Shown: positions 21,576 through 31,940, numbered from the stretch's first letter. The stretch is DNA of 64,000 bases from Symsagittifera roscoffensis (GCF_963678635.1 NC_087062.1:96835705-96899704), one strand, 5' to 3'. Notes: generated by a model not told the origin, from the sequence alone. Made by a program: numbers and translations.

Positions 21576-21893
21576 CTATGTCAATCTCTTTATGACAAAA
21601 GGGGTGATGATAGATATCAATCGTAAACCTTTAGTTGAACTTAAAATAAGTCTTCTTTTGTGGAGAGGAGTACTGTTTTGTGTTAGTTCTGATTTTTGTT
21701 TTCGATATTTTACTACGTCTTCTTTCCGAAGTTCTCGAAAGTCTCCGCTTAATTGGTTTACTAAAAACTCGCCCAGAAACTGAATGAAGTCTTTCCGACA
21801 ATTGAGAATGAATTGTTTTCGAAGTCTTAGGGAAAGTTTTTGAAACATTGGGGGGATTAAGATTGACATTGGTTTTGTGTACTCATCTTCCAA
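21576..21893 (-). CDS. Polinton pX-like protein (basic, hydrophobic C-terminus), copy A
   Basis: A 105-residue open frame between the integrase and ATPase genes. It is basic in the middle (KRR near residue 82) and ends with a hydrophobic stretch GLRLISIITPFVIKRL. Short proteins with a basic part and hydrophobic tail at this place in Polintons have been compared with the adenovirus core protein pX. Shorter, broken relatives are at 36080-36410, 38343-38588 and 42338-42725, so this is the best preserved copy. It may still be only a remnant because its neighbours are all dead. Confidence 0.5.
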   Translation of the reverse strand: MEDEYTKPMSILIPPMFQKLSLRLRKQFILNCRKDFIQFLGEFLVNQLSGDFRELRKEDVVKYRKQKSELTQNSTPLHKRRLILSSTKGLRLISIITPFVIKRLT

Positions 21894-21896
21894 AAT

Positions 21897-22560
21897 CTTT
21901 GTGTCTATTAAGCTGGTAAATAAAAATTACTTGGACCTAAACCATTATTAGGACAATACCTCAGTGAATCAGCTGTTTTTGTGGTTGAATCAATAAGTGA
22001 ATGACCATGAGGAACAGATGTTGCATCTTGATACCACTCTTTCATTTGAGATCCTAGACCGAGTTGCTGATTAATCTATTGATTTGTAAAACATCTCTCG
22101 GTGACTTGAACAAGACTATGTATGTATACTGCAACTCTACGTCTCTTCCCAATTTGCTTTGATGGAAGAAATTGTGTTTGATGAATATTGTATTCAAACC
22201 CCTTTGTCTCCCAGCAGTGGCAATTTTTACAAATTGTTTAGAAGTTGAAATTGATTTACAAGAATCATCAAACATAGGCATAAACATTGTTCCGTTATTG
22301 GGAAGTTATCAATCAAGTCAAAATCTACTCCTTGAATAAATTTAGGGTTTTATCTCTGCGTTTGACTATAAATTTTTTATAAAATTGATAAAAAACGCTA
22401 AAGTTTTGTCAAATGCTGGTTGAAAAGTACCAATTGTGAACCAATTAAAACTAAGACGAGAATTTACAGATCCACGTGGACCAACTAATGACATAAAAAC
22501 TCGTGCGTTGGTTAATTTTATTTAATTCATAGCTCTGGGGAACGTAGAAAATAACCAACT
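21897..22560 (-). pseudogene. Polinton FtsK/HerA-type DNA-packaging ATPase, ATPase copy 1
   Basis: Frame 22287-22054 carries MFDDSCKSIS (Walker B region, after hydrophobics) and the conserved stretch FIKHNFFHQSKLGRDVELQ with KSPRDVLQI. The Walker A site upstream (about 22460-22500) reads VGPRGSVNSRLS instead of GSGKS, so the nucleotide-binding Lys is Asn. The C-terminus with SVPYGH and LPA-like end is at 21.9-22.05 kb. The enzyme would pump DNA into capsids. Walker A loss plus frameshifts show inactivation. The 5' part is repeated at 25951-26250. Confidence 0.8.
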
Positions 22561-22790
22561 GTACTTGATAAGATAGCTACCCAAACTGTCGTTTTTCACG
22601 TGTTGTGGATAACATTATTGGAACGGTTGCACAAACTAGCATCAAAACTATAACAAAAAAATGGCGCAGAAAAACTAAAAGAGATCTATTACATGTACGT
22701 CCAAACAACTTCCATTATTTGCGTTCGTGATTTTCTCCATCAAAAACAAAATTTCCTAAATTTACGGGCTTGTCACATTCATCGAACACC
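22555..22790 (-). pseudogene. Small membrane-protein ORF overlapping the ATPase start, copy 1
   Basis: A minus-strand frame with stops encodes a hydrophobic segment followed by TVWVAILSSTVGYFL. The same peptide layout is found just upstream of, and overlapping, the ATPase start in the copies at 34772-35037, 39299-39604 and 43261-43482. One transmembrane helix is likely. Function unknown. Confidence 0.5.
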
Positions 22791-22799
22791 TTAACACAA

Positions 22800-23345
22800 G
22801 AAAAAAAGTTGACAATGACATTTAATCACATTGAAAAAAGGTAGTAGATTAAGGTTGTTTTGGTTTACAATTTATTGAAAAAGCATCGAACCCAAGTTCC
22901 GTATTCAAATGCTTTTCTTTCTGCACAGTGAAAAGTTTTTGCATGACCAAATGGCTAGTTACCACACCTTCAATCATATTCTTTATCTTTGAATATCAAA
23001 AATTGAACGTTAAAGCAAGCGTATTCATCCAAATTAATAATCTTTGTTTCCAAAAAACCTTACAAAATCTTACAATTTTTATAACCTTCTGCAAAAAAAT
23101 CGGTTTTGCTGGCTTCTATTTTTTTCAATAGCTTTTCAAGTTCAATATATCTCGTAAGCATTACTCGTAACCGGTTAATTCCAGGAAGATGCTTTGTACA
23201 CCACGAAGATTGGGATGTTGGTTTGAATTTTTGGGAGGGAGAACTGAATATCCTACAGTTTGTCCATCCTTTTAAACTCCTATTTTTTTCACTATATTAT
23301 TTTCAATACATTCAATATTTAAAACAACAAGGCTCATTCTGATAA
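22800..23345 (-). pseudogene. Polinton gene F (possible DnaQ-like exonuclease), copy A unit 1
   Basis: On the minus strand LVVLNIECIENN (about 23290-23335) starts the gene, followed by KDGQTVGYSVLPPK. The C-terminal part is rich in Cys and His around 22900-23010. The better copy at 43517-44020 reads LVVLDIDCIEN. A hydrophobic strand ending in D-x-D/E looks like exonuclease motif I of DEDD enzymes, but the later motifs are not clear, so the function is tentative. Several frameshifts are present. Confidence 0.4.
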
Positions 23346-23453
23346 CTGATTTCTTTGGTTAACCTGAATTTTTCGGTTAAACTGACCAATAATCGAACAA
23401 TGCATACACTGATGAAGCAAATATTTTAAAATATGAACAGAAAAGTAATCTAG

Positions 23454-23960
23454 TCACGTGACCATGAAAGCATGAACTGGGGAGACTAGGTGCAACATAA
23501 CAATAGGACCTTTTATCGTGGTAGATTTCCCAGATCCAGCAGAGTCATGTAGAATTGCATGGAGTCTAAAAATTTTGGATTTTGAAAAAAAAAGTAAACC
23601 ATAGAGGAATTTCCGTATACAATTAGTCCTCCAAAAGGAAATTTCTGGTCCTTTCCTTTTGAACTTAAGTCCGGGTCCAAAGCAATACGGGAACAAAGAA
23701 TTAAACTTTTTCTTCTTGCTTTTGATGAGAAATCTTGCTCAATAATCTCAAATTTTTCTAGAATTTCTTTCAATTTCAGTACGTTCAATTTAACAGTGCA
23801 TTCGTCAATAATGATGCAAAGTTTTTTGAAGGTCTCTACATCATCTAGTAATGAGGGAAGTATATCGAGTAATTTATTATATTTTTCTCTTTGTAGTTTG
23901 ACTATTTTTCCGTTGATTTCCGTTTCTCCAATATTCCACATGTTCCATTTTTTTTGGTAT
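23454..23960 (-). pseudogene. Polinton gene E, unknown, copy A unit 1
   Basis: The 142-residue frame 23941-23513 begins MWNIGETEINGKIVKLQRE and has a Lys/Leu-rich helical half, then DPDLSSKGKDQKFPFGGL and a hydrophobic end. It is present again at 27198-27689 and, interrupted by satellite, at 40150-40648 and 44080-44960. I do not recognise a family. It lies between D and F on the same strand. Confidence 0.45.
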
Positions 23961-24317
23961 CAGATCGGTATTCTTTGTGAATTCTTCTACTACGAGAATT
24001 ATGCAGAGTCCACTCAAAAAGAGATATTTGTGAGACTACGTCCAAATTCTGCAAGTTTGGTAAATTTTATGATTCTATAATAGTTATTTTGGGACTTATC
24101 GTATCGAACAATTTGAGGAAGTCCCAATTTATTGTAAAATTTTAAGATTAAGTTTCTTGGAAAACCAATTTTCCAACTAATTTTGTTCAAAGTCAATACT
24201 AAATGAAAAATGATTTTGAGGATAATTACTTAAATAACAAGACGAAAATTTGGGACAGTTCTTTGATTTTGTTTAAAATATAGTTGACATAGGCAACTTG
24301 TTTCATTGCTTCATTCT

Positions 24318-24683
24318 CTAAAGCAGTGAAGAGTCGAATATGGGAGGTTTGTTAACATTGTACTTCTTGATTGTGACGCAAACGTGTCTTCTATTGTAAG
24401 TTGCTATGTCATACACTTTGTTGCAGCTAGCAAGCACCCGATCCATAGTTGACTCCATATCAGAAGTGACTTCCAATATAGGAACAAGTTCGAGGTACTT
24501 AGCATCGTGAAAAACAGTTTTTCTGATTGCCGAGACTGCTTCTCCTTCTTTTTCACCAAGATATACTTGCTGTCTTTTTTCGAGTTGTCCAAACTCATTT
24601 TTCTTGAATAATTGAAAGCAGGGTTCAAAATAAGTTCCCCCCTTGTTCTCCCTTGTTCTCCAACAATTTATGGGTCCAAACAA
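24318..24683 (-). pseudogene. Polinton gene D, unknown, copy A unit 1
   Basis: A 121-residue frame with YFEPCFQLFKKNEFGQLEK, VYLGEKEGEAVSAIRKTVFH and ELVPILEVTS. It is nearly identical to 28364-27999 and clearly homologous to 45696-45349, which has a longer N-terminus (NSQKIKQE in another frame). The N-terminus here probably extends to about 24760 after a frameshift. No domain recognised. Conservation of reading frame across three copies says it was a real gene. Confidence 0.5.
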
Positions 24684-24779
24684 ATCTCCAAATTCTTGTT
24701 TGATTTTTTGAAAATTCAGTATATTCGGGACTAGTATCTTTTATTGAGTACATTTTTTAAGAGCAAACTGATCAGATGA

Positions 24780-25127
24780 AGAGAATTGAGAAAAAAATTT
24801 TGAGATTAAATAAAAGTGAATGTTAACAAAATGAGTCATTTAATTAAGCATAAAAGGAAAAAGAACTATGAATGGAATTTTTCTGTGAATTTTCCAAATA
24901 TGGAATTGTGTAGGTGCTATTGATCCTATATAAATCCACAATTTTAAGCAAAAAATATTGTTACAAATGGTCTTCCCAGCTTTTTTTTTCAGATTAAAAT
25001 GAAAAATCGTTATTTATTTCCATTTTCTGTTAACTTTACGAAAAATCTATAGTCACCCATAGTTTTTGTGTCTCTACCCATAACTCTTACTGTTCTTTGG
25101 AAATTTGTAACTTCCACTTTCTTCTGA
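24780..25127. other. AT-rich divergent intergenic region, copy A
   Basis: Between gene D (minus) and the small plus-strand ORF. No gene seen. The place between divergent genes is where a bidirectional promoter could lie, but no motif was identified. Confidence 0.3.
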
Positions 25128-25463
25128 TTGGTTCATCTTTCGATCAATTTTTACAGCGATTGGATAATTTCATTTCACACACCAAATTATCGATTGTCCT
25201 TACACGCTGTGTACAAAAATAGATTTTTTCGAATGTTATTTGATGTTAAAAGACTATTACGCAAAAAAAGCAAAGGACATTATATTTTTTCTAATAAGAA
25301 TTTAGCTTCCACTCCAACAGTCGGTTCAACTTTTCTGGAAAGAGATCGTAAAGTACAAAACTCAAAAAATGAACATGATTTGTTGAAAAAAATTGACTGT
25401 TTCATTGATGATTATGGATTTGTAAATAGTGATCAAGTCAACTTTTTGATGAAAAATTTTTGA
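25128..25463 (+). CDS. Unknown 111-residue plus-strand Polinton ORF, unit 1
   Basis: This frame is open from ATG to stop on the strand opposite its left neighbours. It is Lys/Arg/Phe-rich with FFRMLFDVKRLLRKKSKGHY in the middle and an acidic C-terminal third. The tandem copy at 28809-29144 differs by a single residue (Trp to Arg). A broken relative lies at 46100-46490. I recognise no family. It is one of the few undamaged frames in the element. Confidence 0.45.
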   Translation: MVHLSINFYSDWIISFHTPNYRLSLHAVYKNRFFRMLFDVKRLLRKKSKGHYIFSNKNLASTPTVGSTFLERDRKVQNSKNEHDLLKKIDCFIDDYGFVNSDQVNFLMKNF

Positions 25464-25569
25464 TAATCTATTTATTTTCTCTCATTTGCTTACAAAATTA
25501 CCACGTTTTTCAAAAAGAAAAAAACTTACCGTTGCTAAGAAAATTGCAGTAAATATTTCAAATTTGTGA

Positions 25570-25950
25570 GAATAATGTGATGTTTTTTTTTAATTGATGC
25601 GAAAACTGTTTCACTTTTTTTGACAAAATGCGAAAAGTGTTTCAATTTTTTTTTGACAATATGCAGAAATTCTTTTGATTTTCAAGAATTTGCAAGAAAT
25701 GTTTCAAATTTTTTAACAAGTTGCCAGAAGTGTTTCACTTTTTTGATAAGATGCGGAAATTGTTTCAATTTTTTCGACAAAATGCGAAAATTGTTTCGTT
25801 TTTCTTTTGACAATATACAAAAAAGAGTTTCACTTTTTTTCAATAAAACTGCAAAAGTATTTCATTATTTTTTTGATAAGATGCGAGAATTGTTTCATTT
25901 TTTTGACAAAAAACAAAAAATTGTTTCACTTTTTTCCTCAAAATGCGAAA
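25570..25950 (+). repeat. 31-bp satellite array in copy A, unit 1
   Basis: Repeats of about 31 bp close to TGCGAAAATTGTTTCAATTT plus TTTTGACAAAA, with TGCGAAAA recurring every 30-33 bases. It ends at the tandem-duplication junction (25950/25951). Translated on the plus strand it gives a rotating Lys-Cys-Phe-rich pattern. The same satellite lies at 29280-29760 and 46620-47345, and in reverse at 40380-40580 and 44280-44610. Confidence 0.85.
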
Positions 25951-26460
25951 TCATCAAACATAGGCATAAACATTGTTCCGTTATTGGGAAGTTATCAATC
26001 AAGTCAAAATCTACTCCTTGAATAAATTTAGGGTTTTATCTCTGCGTTTGACTATAAATTTTTTATAAAATTGATAAAAATCGCTAAAATTTTGTCAAAT
26101 GCTGGTTGAAAAGTACCAATTGTGAACCAATTAAAACTAAGACGAGAATTTACAGATCCACGTGGACCAACTAAGGACATAAAAACTCGTGCGTTGGTTA
26201 ATTTTATTTAATTCATAGCTCTGGGGAACGTAGAAAATAACCAACTGTACTTGATAAGATAGCTACCCAAACTGTCGTTTTTCACGTGTTGTGGATAACA
26301 TTATTGGAACGGTTGCACAAACTAGCATCAAAACTATAACAAAAAAATGGCACAGAAAAACTAAAAGAGATCTATTACATGTACGTCCAAACAACTTCCA
26401 TTATTTGCGTTCGTGATTTTCTCCATCAAAAACAAAATTTCCTAAATTTACGGGCTTGTC
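25951..26460 (-). pseudogene. ATPase N-terminal fragment plus membrane ORF, duplicated unit
   Basis: Identical in layout to 22265-22790: the same mutated Walker A (GSVNS) and the same hydrophobic small ORF. The ATPase C-terminal half is missing because the duplication begins inside the gene, so this is ATPase copy 2, a fragment. Confidence 0.75.
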
Positions 26461-27030
26461 ACATTCATCGACCACCTTAACACAAGAAAAAAAGTTGACA
26501 ATGACATTTAATCACATTGAAAAAAGGTAGTAGATTAAGGTTGTTTTGGTTTACAATTTATTGAAAAAGCATCGAACCCAAGTTCCGTATTCAAATGCTT
26601 TTCTTTCTGCACAGTGAAAAGTTTTTGCATGACCAAATGGCTAGTTACCACACCTTCAATCATATTCTTTATCTTTGAATATCAAAAATTGAACGTTAAA
26701 GCAAGCGTATTCATCCAAATTATTAATCTTTGTTTCCAAAAAACCTTACAAAATCTTACAATTTTTATAACCTTCTGCAAAAAAATCGGTTTTGCTGGCT
26801 TCTATTTTTTTCAATAGCTTTTCAAGTTCAATATATCTCGTAAGCATTACTCGTAACCGGTTAATTCCAGGAAGATGCTTTGTACACCACGAAGATTGGG
26901 ATGTTGGTTTGAATTTTTGGGAGGGAGAACTGAATATCCTACAGTTTGTCCATCCTTATAAACTCCTATTTTTTCACTATACTATTTTCAATACATTCAA
27001 TATTTAAAACAACAAGGCTCATTCTGATAA
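26460..27030 (-). pseudogene. Gene F, duplicated unit
   Basis: Second copy of the F remnant at 22800-23345, with the same frameshifts. Only a few substitutions and one-base indels distinguish them (for example near 26975-26995). Confidence 0.45.
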
Positions 27031-27197
27031 CTGATTTCTTTGGTTAACCTGAATTTTTCGGTTAAACTGACCAATAATCGAACAATGCATACACTGATGA
27101 AGCAAATATTTTAAAATATGAACAGAAAAGTAATCTAGTCACGTGACCATGAAAGCATGAACTGGGGAGACTAGGTGCAACATAACAATAGGACCTT

Positions 27198-27689
27198 TTA
27201 TCGTGGTAGATTTCCCAGATCCAGCAGAGTCATGTAGAATTGCATGGAGTCTAAAAATTTTGGATTTTGAAAAAAAAGTAAACCATAGAGGAATTTCCGT
27301 ATACAATTAGTCCTCCAAAAGGAAATTTCTGGTCCTTTCCTTTTGAACTTAAGTCCGGGTCCAAAGCAATACGGGAACAAGAATTAAACTTTTTCTTTTT
27401 TTTCTTTTGATGAGAAATCTTGCTCAATAATCTCAAATTTTTCTAGAATTTCTTTCAATTTCAGTACGTTCAATTTAACAGTGCATTCGTCAATAATGAT
27501 GCAAAGTTTTTTGAAGGTCTCTACATCACCTAGTAATGAGGGAAGTATATCGAGTAATTTATTATATTTTTCTCTTTGTAGTTTGACTATTTTTCCGTTG
27601 ATTTCCGTTTCTCCAATATTCCACATGTTCCATTTTTTTGGTATCAGATCGGTATTCTTTGTGAATTCTTCTACTACGAGTCCACTCAA
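27198..27689 (-). pseudogene. Gene E, duplicated unit
   Basis: Frames 27689-27384, 27436-27251 and 27380-27198 correspond to 23941-23454. Here the gene is split by an A/T indel in the run near 27390-27400, so the open frame is shorter than in unit 1. The N-terminal frame is extended slightly by a 12-bp deletion nearby. Confidence 0.45.
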
Positions 27690-27998
27690 AAAGAGATATT
27701 TGTGAGACTACGTCCAAATTCTGCAAGTTTGGTAAATTTTATGATTCTATAATAGTTATTGAAGTTTTTTTGGGACTTATCTTATCGAACAATTTGAGGA
27801 AGTCCCAATTTATTGTAAAATTTTAAGATTAAGTTTCTTGGAAAACCAATTTTCCAACTTATTTTGTTCAAAGTCAATACTAAATGAAAAATGATTTTGA
27901 GGATAATTACTTAAATAACAAGACGAAAATTTGGGACAGTTCTTTGATTTTGTTTAAAATATAGTTGACATAGGCAACTTGTTTCATTGCTTCATTCT

Positions 27999-28364
27999 CT
28001 AAAGCAGTGAAGAGTCGAATATGGGAGGTTTGTTAACATTGTACTTCTTGATTGTGAAGCAAACGTGTCTTCTATTGTAAGTTGCTATGTCATACACTTT
28101 GTTGCAGCTAGCAAGCACCCGATCCATAGTTGACTCCATATCAGAAGTGACTTCCAATATAGGAACAAGTTCGAGGTACTTAGCATCGTGAAAAACAGTT
28201 TTTCTGATTGCCGAGACTGCTTCTCCTTCTTTTTCACCAAGATATACTTGCTGTCTTTTTTCGAGTTGTCCAAACTCATTTTTCTTGAATAATTGAAAGC
28301 AGGGTTCAAAATAAGTTCCCCCCTTGTTCTCCCTTGTTCTCCAACAATTTATGGGTCCAAACAA
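27999..28364 (-). pseudogene. Gene D, duplicated unit
   Basis: 121 residues, differing from the 24318-24683 copy by about one residue (Val to Phe in the CVTIKK region). The near-identity supports a recent duplication and not selection. Confidence 0.5.
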
Positions 28365-28808
28365 ATCTCCAAATTCTTGTTTGATTTTTTGACAATTCAG
28401 TATATTCGGGACTAGTATCTTTTATTGAGTACATTTTTTAAGAGCAAACTGATCAGATGAAGAGAATTGAGAAAAAAATTTTGAGATTAAATAAAAGTGA
28501 ATGTTAACAAAATGAGTCATTTAATAAAGCATAAAAGGAAAAAAAACTATGAATGGAATTTTTCTGTGAATTTTCCAAATATGGAATTGTGTAGGTGCTA
28601 TTGATCCTATATAAATCCACAATTTTAAGCAAAAAATATAGTTACAAATGGTCTTCCCAGCTTTTTTTTTCAGATTAAAATGAAAAATCGTTATTTATTT
28701 CCATTTTCTGTTAACTTTACGAAAAATCTATAGTCACCCATAGTTTTTGTGTCTCTACCCATAACTCTTACTGTTCTTTGGAATTTTGTAACTTCCACTT
28801 TCTTCTGA

Positions 28809-29144
28809 TTGGTTCATCTTTCGATCAATTTTTACAGCGATAGGATAATTTCATTTCACACACCAAATTATCGATTGTCCTTACACGCTGTGTACAAAAA
28901 TAGATTTTTTCGAATGTTATTTGATGTTAAAAGACTATTACGCAAAAAAAGCAAAGGACATTATATTTTTTCTAATAAGAATTTAGCTTCCACTCCAACA
29001 GTCGGTTCAACTTTTCTGGAAAGAGATCGTAAAGTACAAAACTCAAAAAATGAACATGATTTGTTGAAAAAAATTGACTGTTTCATTGATGATTATGGAT
29101 TTGTAAATAGTGATCAAGTCAACTTTTTGATGAAAAATTTTTGA
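28809..29144 (+). CDS. Unknown 111-residue plus-strand Polinton ORF, unit 2
   Basis: Duplicate of the ORF at 25128-25463, fully open, one residue different. Nothing is known of its role. Its downstream neighbour is the 31-bp satellite. Confidence 0.45.
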   Translation: MVHLSINFYSDRIISFHTPNYRLSLHAVYKNRFFRMLFDVKRLLRKKSKGHYIFSNKNLASTPTVGSTFLERDRKVQNSKNEHDLLKKIDCFIDDYGFVNSDQVNFLMKNF

Positions 29145-29279
29145 TAATCCATTTATTTTCTCTCATTTGCTTACAAAATTACCACGTTTTTCAAAAAGAA
29201 AAAAACTTACCGTTGCTAAGAAAATTGCAGTAAATATTTCAAATTTGTGAGAATGATGTGATGTTTTCTTTTAATTTTC

Positions 29280-29760
29280 TAAAAAGTGCAAAACGTTTCA
29301 AATTCTTTAACAAAAAGCAAAAAGTGTTTCACTTTTTTGACAAGATGCGAAAACTGTTTCACTTTTTTTGACAAAATGCGAAAAGTGTTTCAATTTTTTT
29401 TGACAATATGCAGAAATTCTTTTGATTTTCAAGAATTTGCAAGAAATGTTTCAAATTTTTTAACAAGTTGCCAGAAGTGTTTCACTTTTTTGATAAGATG
29501 CGGAAATTGTTTCAATTTTTTCGACAAAATGCGAAAATTGTTTCGTTTTTCTTTTGACAATATACAAAAAAGAGTTTCACTTTTTTTCAATAAAACTGCA
29601 AAAGTATTTCATTATTTTTTTGATAAGATGCGAGAATTGTTTCATTTTTTTGACAAAAAACAAAAAATTGTTTCACTTTTTTCCTCAAAATGCGAAAAGT
29701 GTTCAACGTTTTTTTTTACCAGATGCGAAAAATGTTTCACTTATTCTACATAGTGCGAAA
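29280..29760 (+). repeat. 31-bp satellite array, copy A unit 2, with open frame
   Basis: About 15 units of the TGCGAAAA...TTTGACAAAA repeat. A 155-codon plus frame (29286-29753) runs through it. I treat this as repeat translation and not a gene, because its period changes and it is rich in Phe, Lys and Cys. Confidence 0.85.
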
Positions 29761-30049
29761 AAAATTTGAGTTATTTTGAAAACATTCAACGTTCCATCAG
29801 GTATTCATTACTTGTGTGCAACTTTTTACGTGTTTTTCTATTATGGCGCAAAAATTGATCAAGTTTCCTAACATATGTGCAAGTTCGGAGCGCTGACTTC
29901 TGTACAAATAGTTTTTCAATGATATACACTGAACCTCTCCTCTGTTCTCAAAATTAAACTGAAATTAAAGAAATTAATTAATTACAAAGAACAAAGTTAA
30001 AACCAAACAAGAATTAATTTTAAAAAAACTTATTCAAAGAGCTGACGAG

Positions 30050-30480
30050 CAGCAGAAAAATTCTGGAGGTTCTCTATGGACGAGGTTGTAGTGGTTGTTG
30101 TGGAGCTGGAGGTGTCCTTGTTTCTGAGAAACTCTCATCTTCATCTATTTGAACGGAAAAAGGAAGTCGTCGACTGGTTGAACTAAAAATCTTGGGTCAG
30201 GAATCTCGGGGTAGTCCATTCTCACATGCTTAGTCACATCCTCCATCATTGGGATTGTTCCAAGTTGGTTCTCTGTGATGGGAACTTTCATCAGATAATG
30301 CTCGTTGAAATTCCTTCGCATAACTTCCACCATGTACCAAACTTGGATTGGGATGACCATTCGGCAAGAAAAACTCCAGAGACTTTTTCACGAACTTGAT
30401 TTTGTATTAGATCAGGTGAGAATTCTACAGATCACATGAGGTTGTTGTTTTGCACTGGGAAATTCATTTTGAGCAATAAG
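30050..30480 (-). pseudogene. Polinton gene G, broken copy A
   Basis: Frame 30360-30145 keeps VPITENQLGTIPMMEDVT and YPEIPDPRFLVQPVDDF. The intact relative at 47595-48089 has 164 residues and the same order. N- and C-terminal parts here lie in other frames (SVEFSPDLIQ near 30410; SIENLQNFSAARQL near 30050). Function unknown. It lies between the satellite and gene H. Confidence 0.5.
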
Positions 30481-30898
30481 TTGAGAAAAAGAGTAAAAAC
30501 AAGAGAGAATTAAGAGAGGGGATAGCTGACGAAAAATACGTTGAAACTAGGGTCTTTAGAGCTGAGAGAGGAGGTAGTTGACGGTGGTTTAGTCGAAAAT
30601 GAAAAGATTTCAGTTAGGAATGAGATGTACCTTCAACCGGAATGTGTAGATTCAACCAACTAGAATTGGTTTTCTTTATTTGGATTGTAGTCGTGTCCAA
30701 TCTGATTCCAGCTTCTTTTTATGGAATTCCTATCAAAAAGTCGTGTCCAATCGGGAACAAAGCACCGTTTTAGGCATTGTCATTTCCAATCACAAAAACA
30801 AATCATTTATGTTCTAGTTGTCGTATCCAATCAGACAAAAGTTTACCTTTTAAGGACCTAAACTTTACAAATAGGAAAAAATCAATCGCAAAAAGAAA
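30481..30898. other. Intergenic sequence between genes G and H, copy A
   Basis: AT-rich, with a short word AAGTCGTGTCCAATC-like repeated two or three times (about 30690-30830: GTAGTCGTGTCCAATC, AAAGTCGTGTCCAATC, GTTGTCGTATCCAATC). This could be a small regulatory or relic repeat. No gene was seen. Confidence 0.4.
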
Positions 30899-31560
30899 TT
30901 ACCAAAGTTTGTTTGCCGTAAATATAAGTCTTAATAATTTTGCCGATATAAGTAACAAAAGAAGGAAAATTAATAAAATTAACATCTCTGCAAGTTTTTT
31001 CATCAAGATATTTAAATCTTTTGATGTAATCAATGGGAAATGGCTGATAGTTGAGTAGATAGTCAAGCTCTTCGATTTTGATGTAGATTTGAGAGGAAAA
31101 CTCAAAGTTGATAAATTTTTCAAAGCAAATCTCTAAAAATCTGATTCCAAACCGAATCAGGCAGGATTTTGAGCTTTGAAAATCCTTAAAGAAACGAAGG
31201 AATGAAGAATTTTGCTGGGGAGTTCTTACAAAAATGGGTATTGGGTAGGGAATAAAAAACAGTCTCTGGAATAATATCGTACGACTTTTTAATCAAATTC
31301 AAATCTTCTAAGACAAATATAAATTATTTCCATGTGAGATGTAATTCAGCTGTAAGTTTGAAGCTTTGACACGCAATATGTGGATCAAATATAAACTCTT
31401 TGATCGAGTAAGTTTCTCTAAAGAGGCTTTTTTTAGTCGGATAACTCTATGTTGGACAACTTACACGTCCAAAAAAATATGAAAAAAGAGTCAATATCTA
31501 TTTCATCAATAAGAAAATCAATTGGAATTTTTTTTTCTTGTTAGTAACTCGAGGAAATTC
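30899..31560 (-). pseudogene. Polinton gene H with hydrophobic C-terminus, copy A
   Basis: Frame 31123-30899 ends with a very hydrophobic run (MLILLIFLLLLLISAKLL) typical of a membrane anchor. Upstream, broken frames to 31.5 kb match the better copy at 48495-48997 (YSIKEFSFDPHIAYQSFKL there). No family recognised. A virion membrane or anchor protein is one possibility. Confidence 0.4.
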
Positions 31561-31882
31561 AAATGATTTTTGATAAACATTTTTCAAATAATGATTAAAA
31601 ATTTGAAAAAATGATAACCAGCCCTTTTTTTGAAAATGTTGGATCCTGATTGGTTGATTTCTAACATACAATGATACCAAAACCTAGCTGAATTCTGATT
31701 GGTTGATTTTCACTAAGTAACAGTAACCAAAACTCAATTCATTCTGATTTTCTTTTACTTTGAAAGCAATCGCTATATACTTTGTATAAATACATGAATT
31801 TATTTTCAAACAGTTTGAACAATTCAAAGTTAGTATAAACATGTTAATTTTTTGCTGCTTTTTAAATCTCCCAATTTTTCAG
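31561..31882. other. Upstream region of the polymerase gene, copy A
   Basis: Contains repeated words of the form CTGATTGGTTGATTT (about 31645-31710), present also in copy B near 49136-49200, and ends with a polypyrimidine-CAG that could be a splice acceptor. No gene was seen. The repeated word may be part of the PolB promoter, which is an inference from position. Confidence 0.35.
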
Positions 31883-31940
31883 GTACCATGTACTTTTTTT
31901 AAAAAATTTTGATACAAGCTAAGTCTCTCACTTTTTGCAG
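31883..31940 (+). other. Putative short intron or splice-acceptor region before PolB, copy A
   Basis: The 58 bases begin GTACCATG and end CTTTTTGCAG directly before the polymerase ATG. They fit a GT...AG intron in the 5' leader. Copy B has the same layout at 49372-49426 (55 bases). It could equally be an acceptor for spliced-leader trans-splicing. Confidence 0.45.

Larger units (their letters stand above)
22265..25950. repeat. Tandem segmental duplication, unit 1 (3686 bp)
   Basis: Bases 22265-25950 are repeated directly adjacent at 25951-29697, almost identical by eye. Offset at the start is 3686. Unit 1 lacks about 60 bp of satellite present in unit 2. Unit 2 lacks 12 bp near 27690 and has a few extra bases near 27765. 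The breakpoint has only a few bases of shared sequence (GAA/GAAA before TCATCAAAC). Confidence 0.92.
25951..29697. repeat. Tandem segmental duplication, unit 2 (about 3747 bp)
   Basis: Second copy of the 3.7-kb duplication. It starts within the ATPase gene and ends in the 31-bp satellite, where the original flank continues with AAAGTGTTCAACG. It holds ATPase N-terminus, membrane ORF, F, E, D, the plus ORF and satellite again. Near-identity indicates that the duplication is much younger than the element decay, because both units share the same disabling lesions. Confidence 0.92.

Noticed and set aside
23454-23696. AGSGKSTT, a P-loop-like word
   Set aside because: It occurs in only one of two overlapping frames, the other frame is the longer one at the same place, and copy B reads GSVKSTT. 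The real packaging ATPase Walker A is at 22.5 kb.
25570-25950. Regular 31-bp repeats as a CRISPR array
   Set aside because: The units are contiguous without unique spacers, AT-rich and variable, in a eukaryotic transposon setting, with no cas genes.
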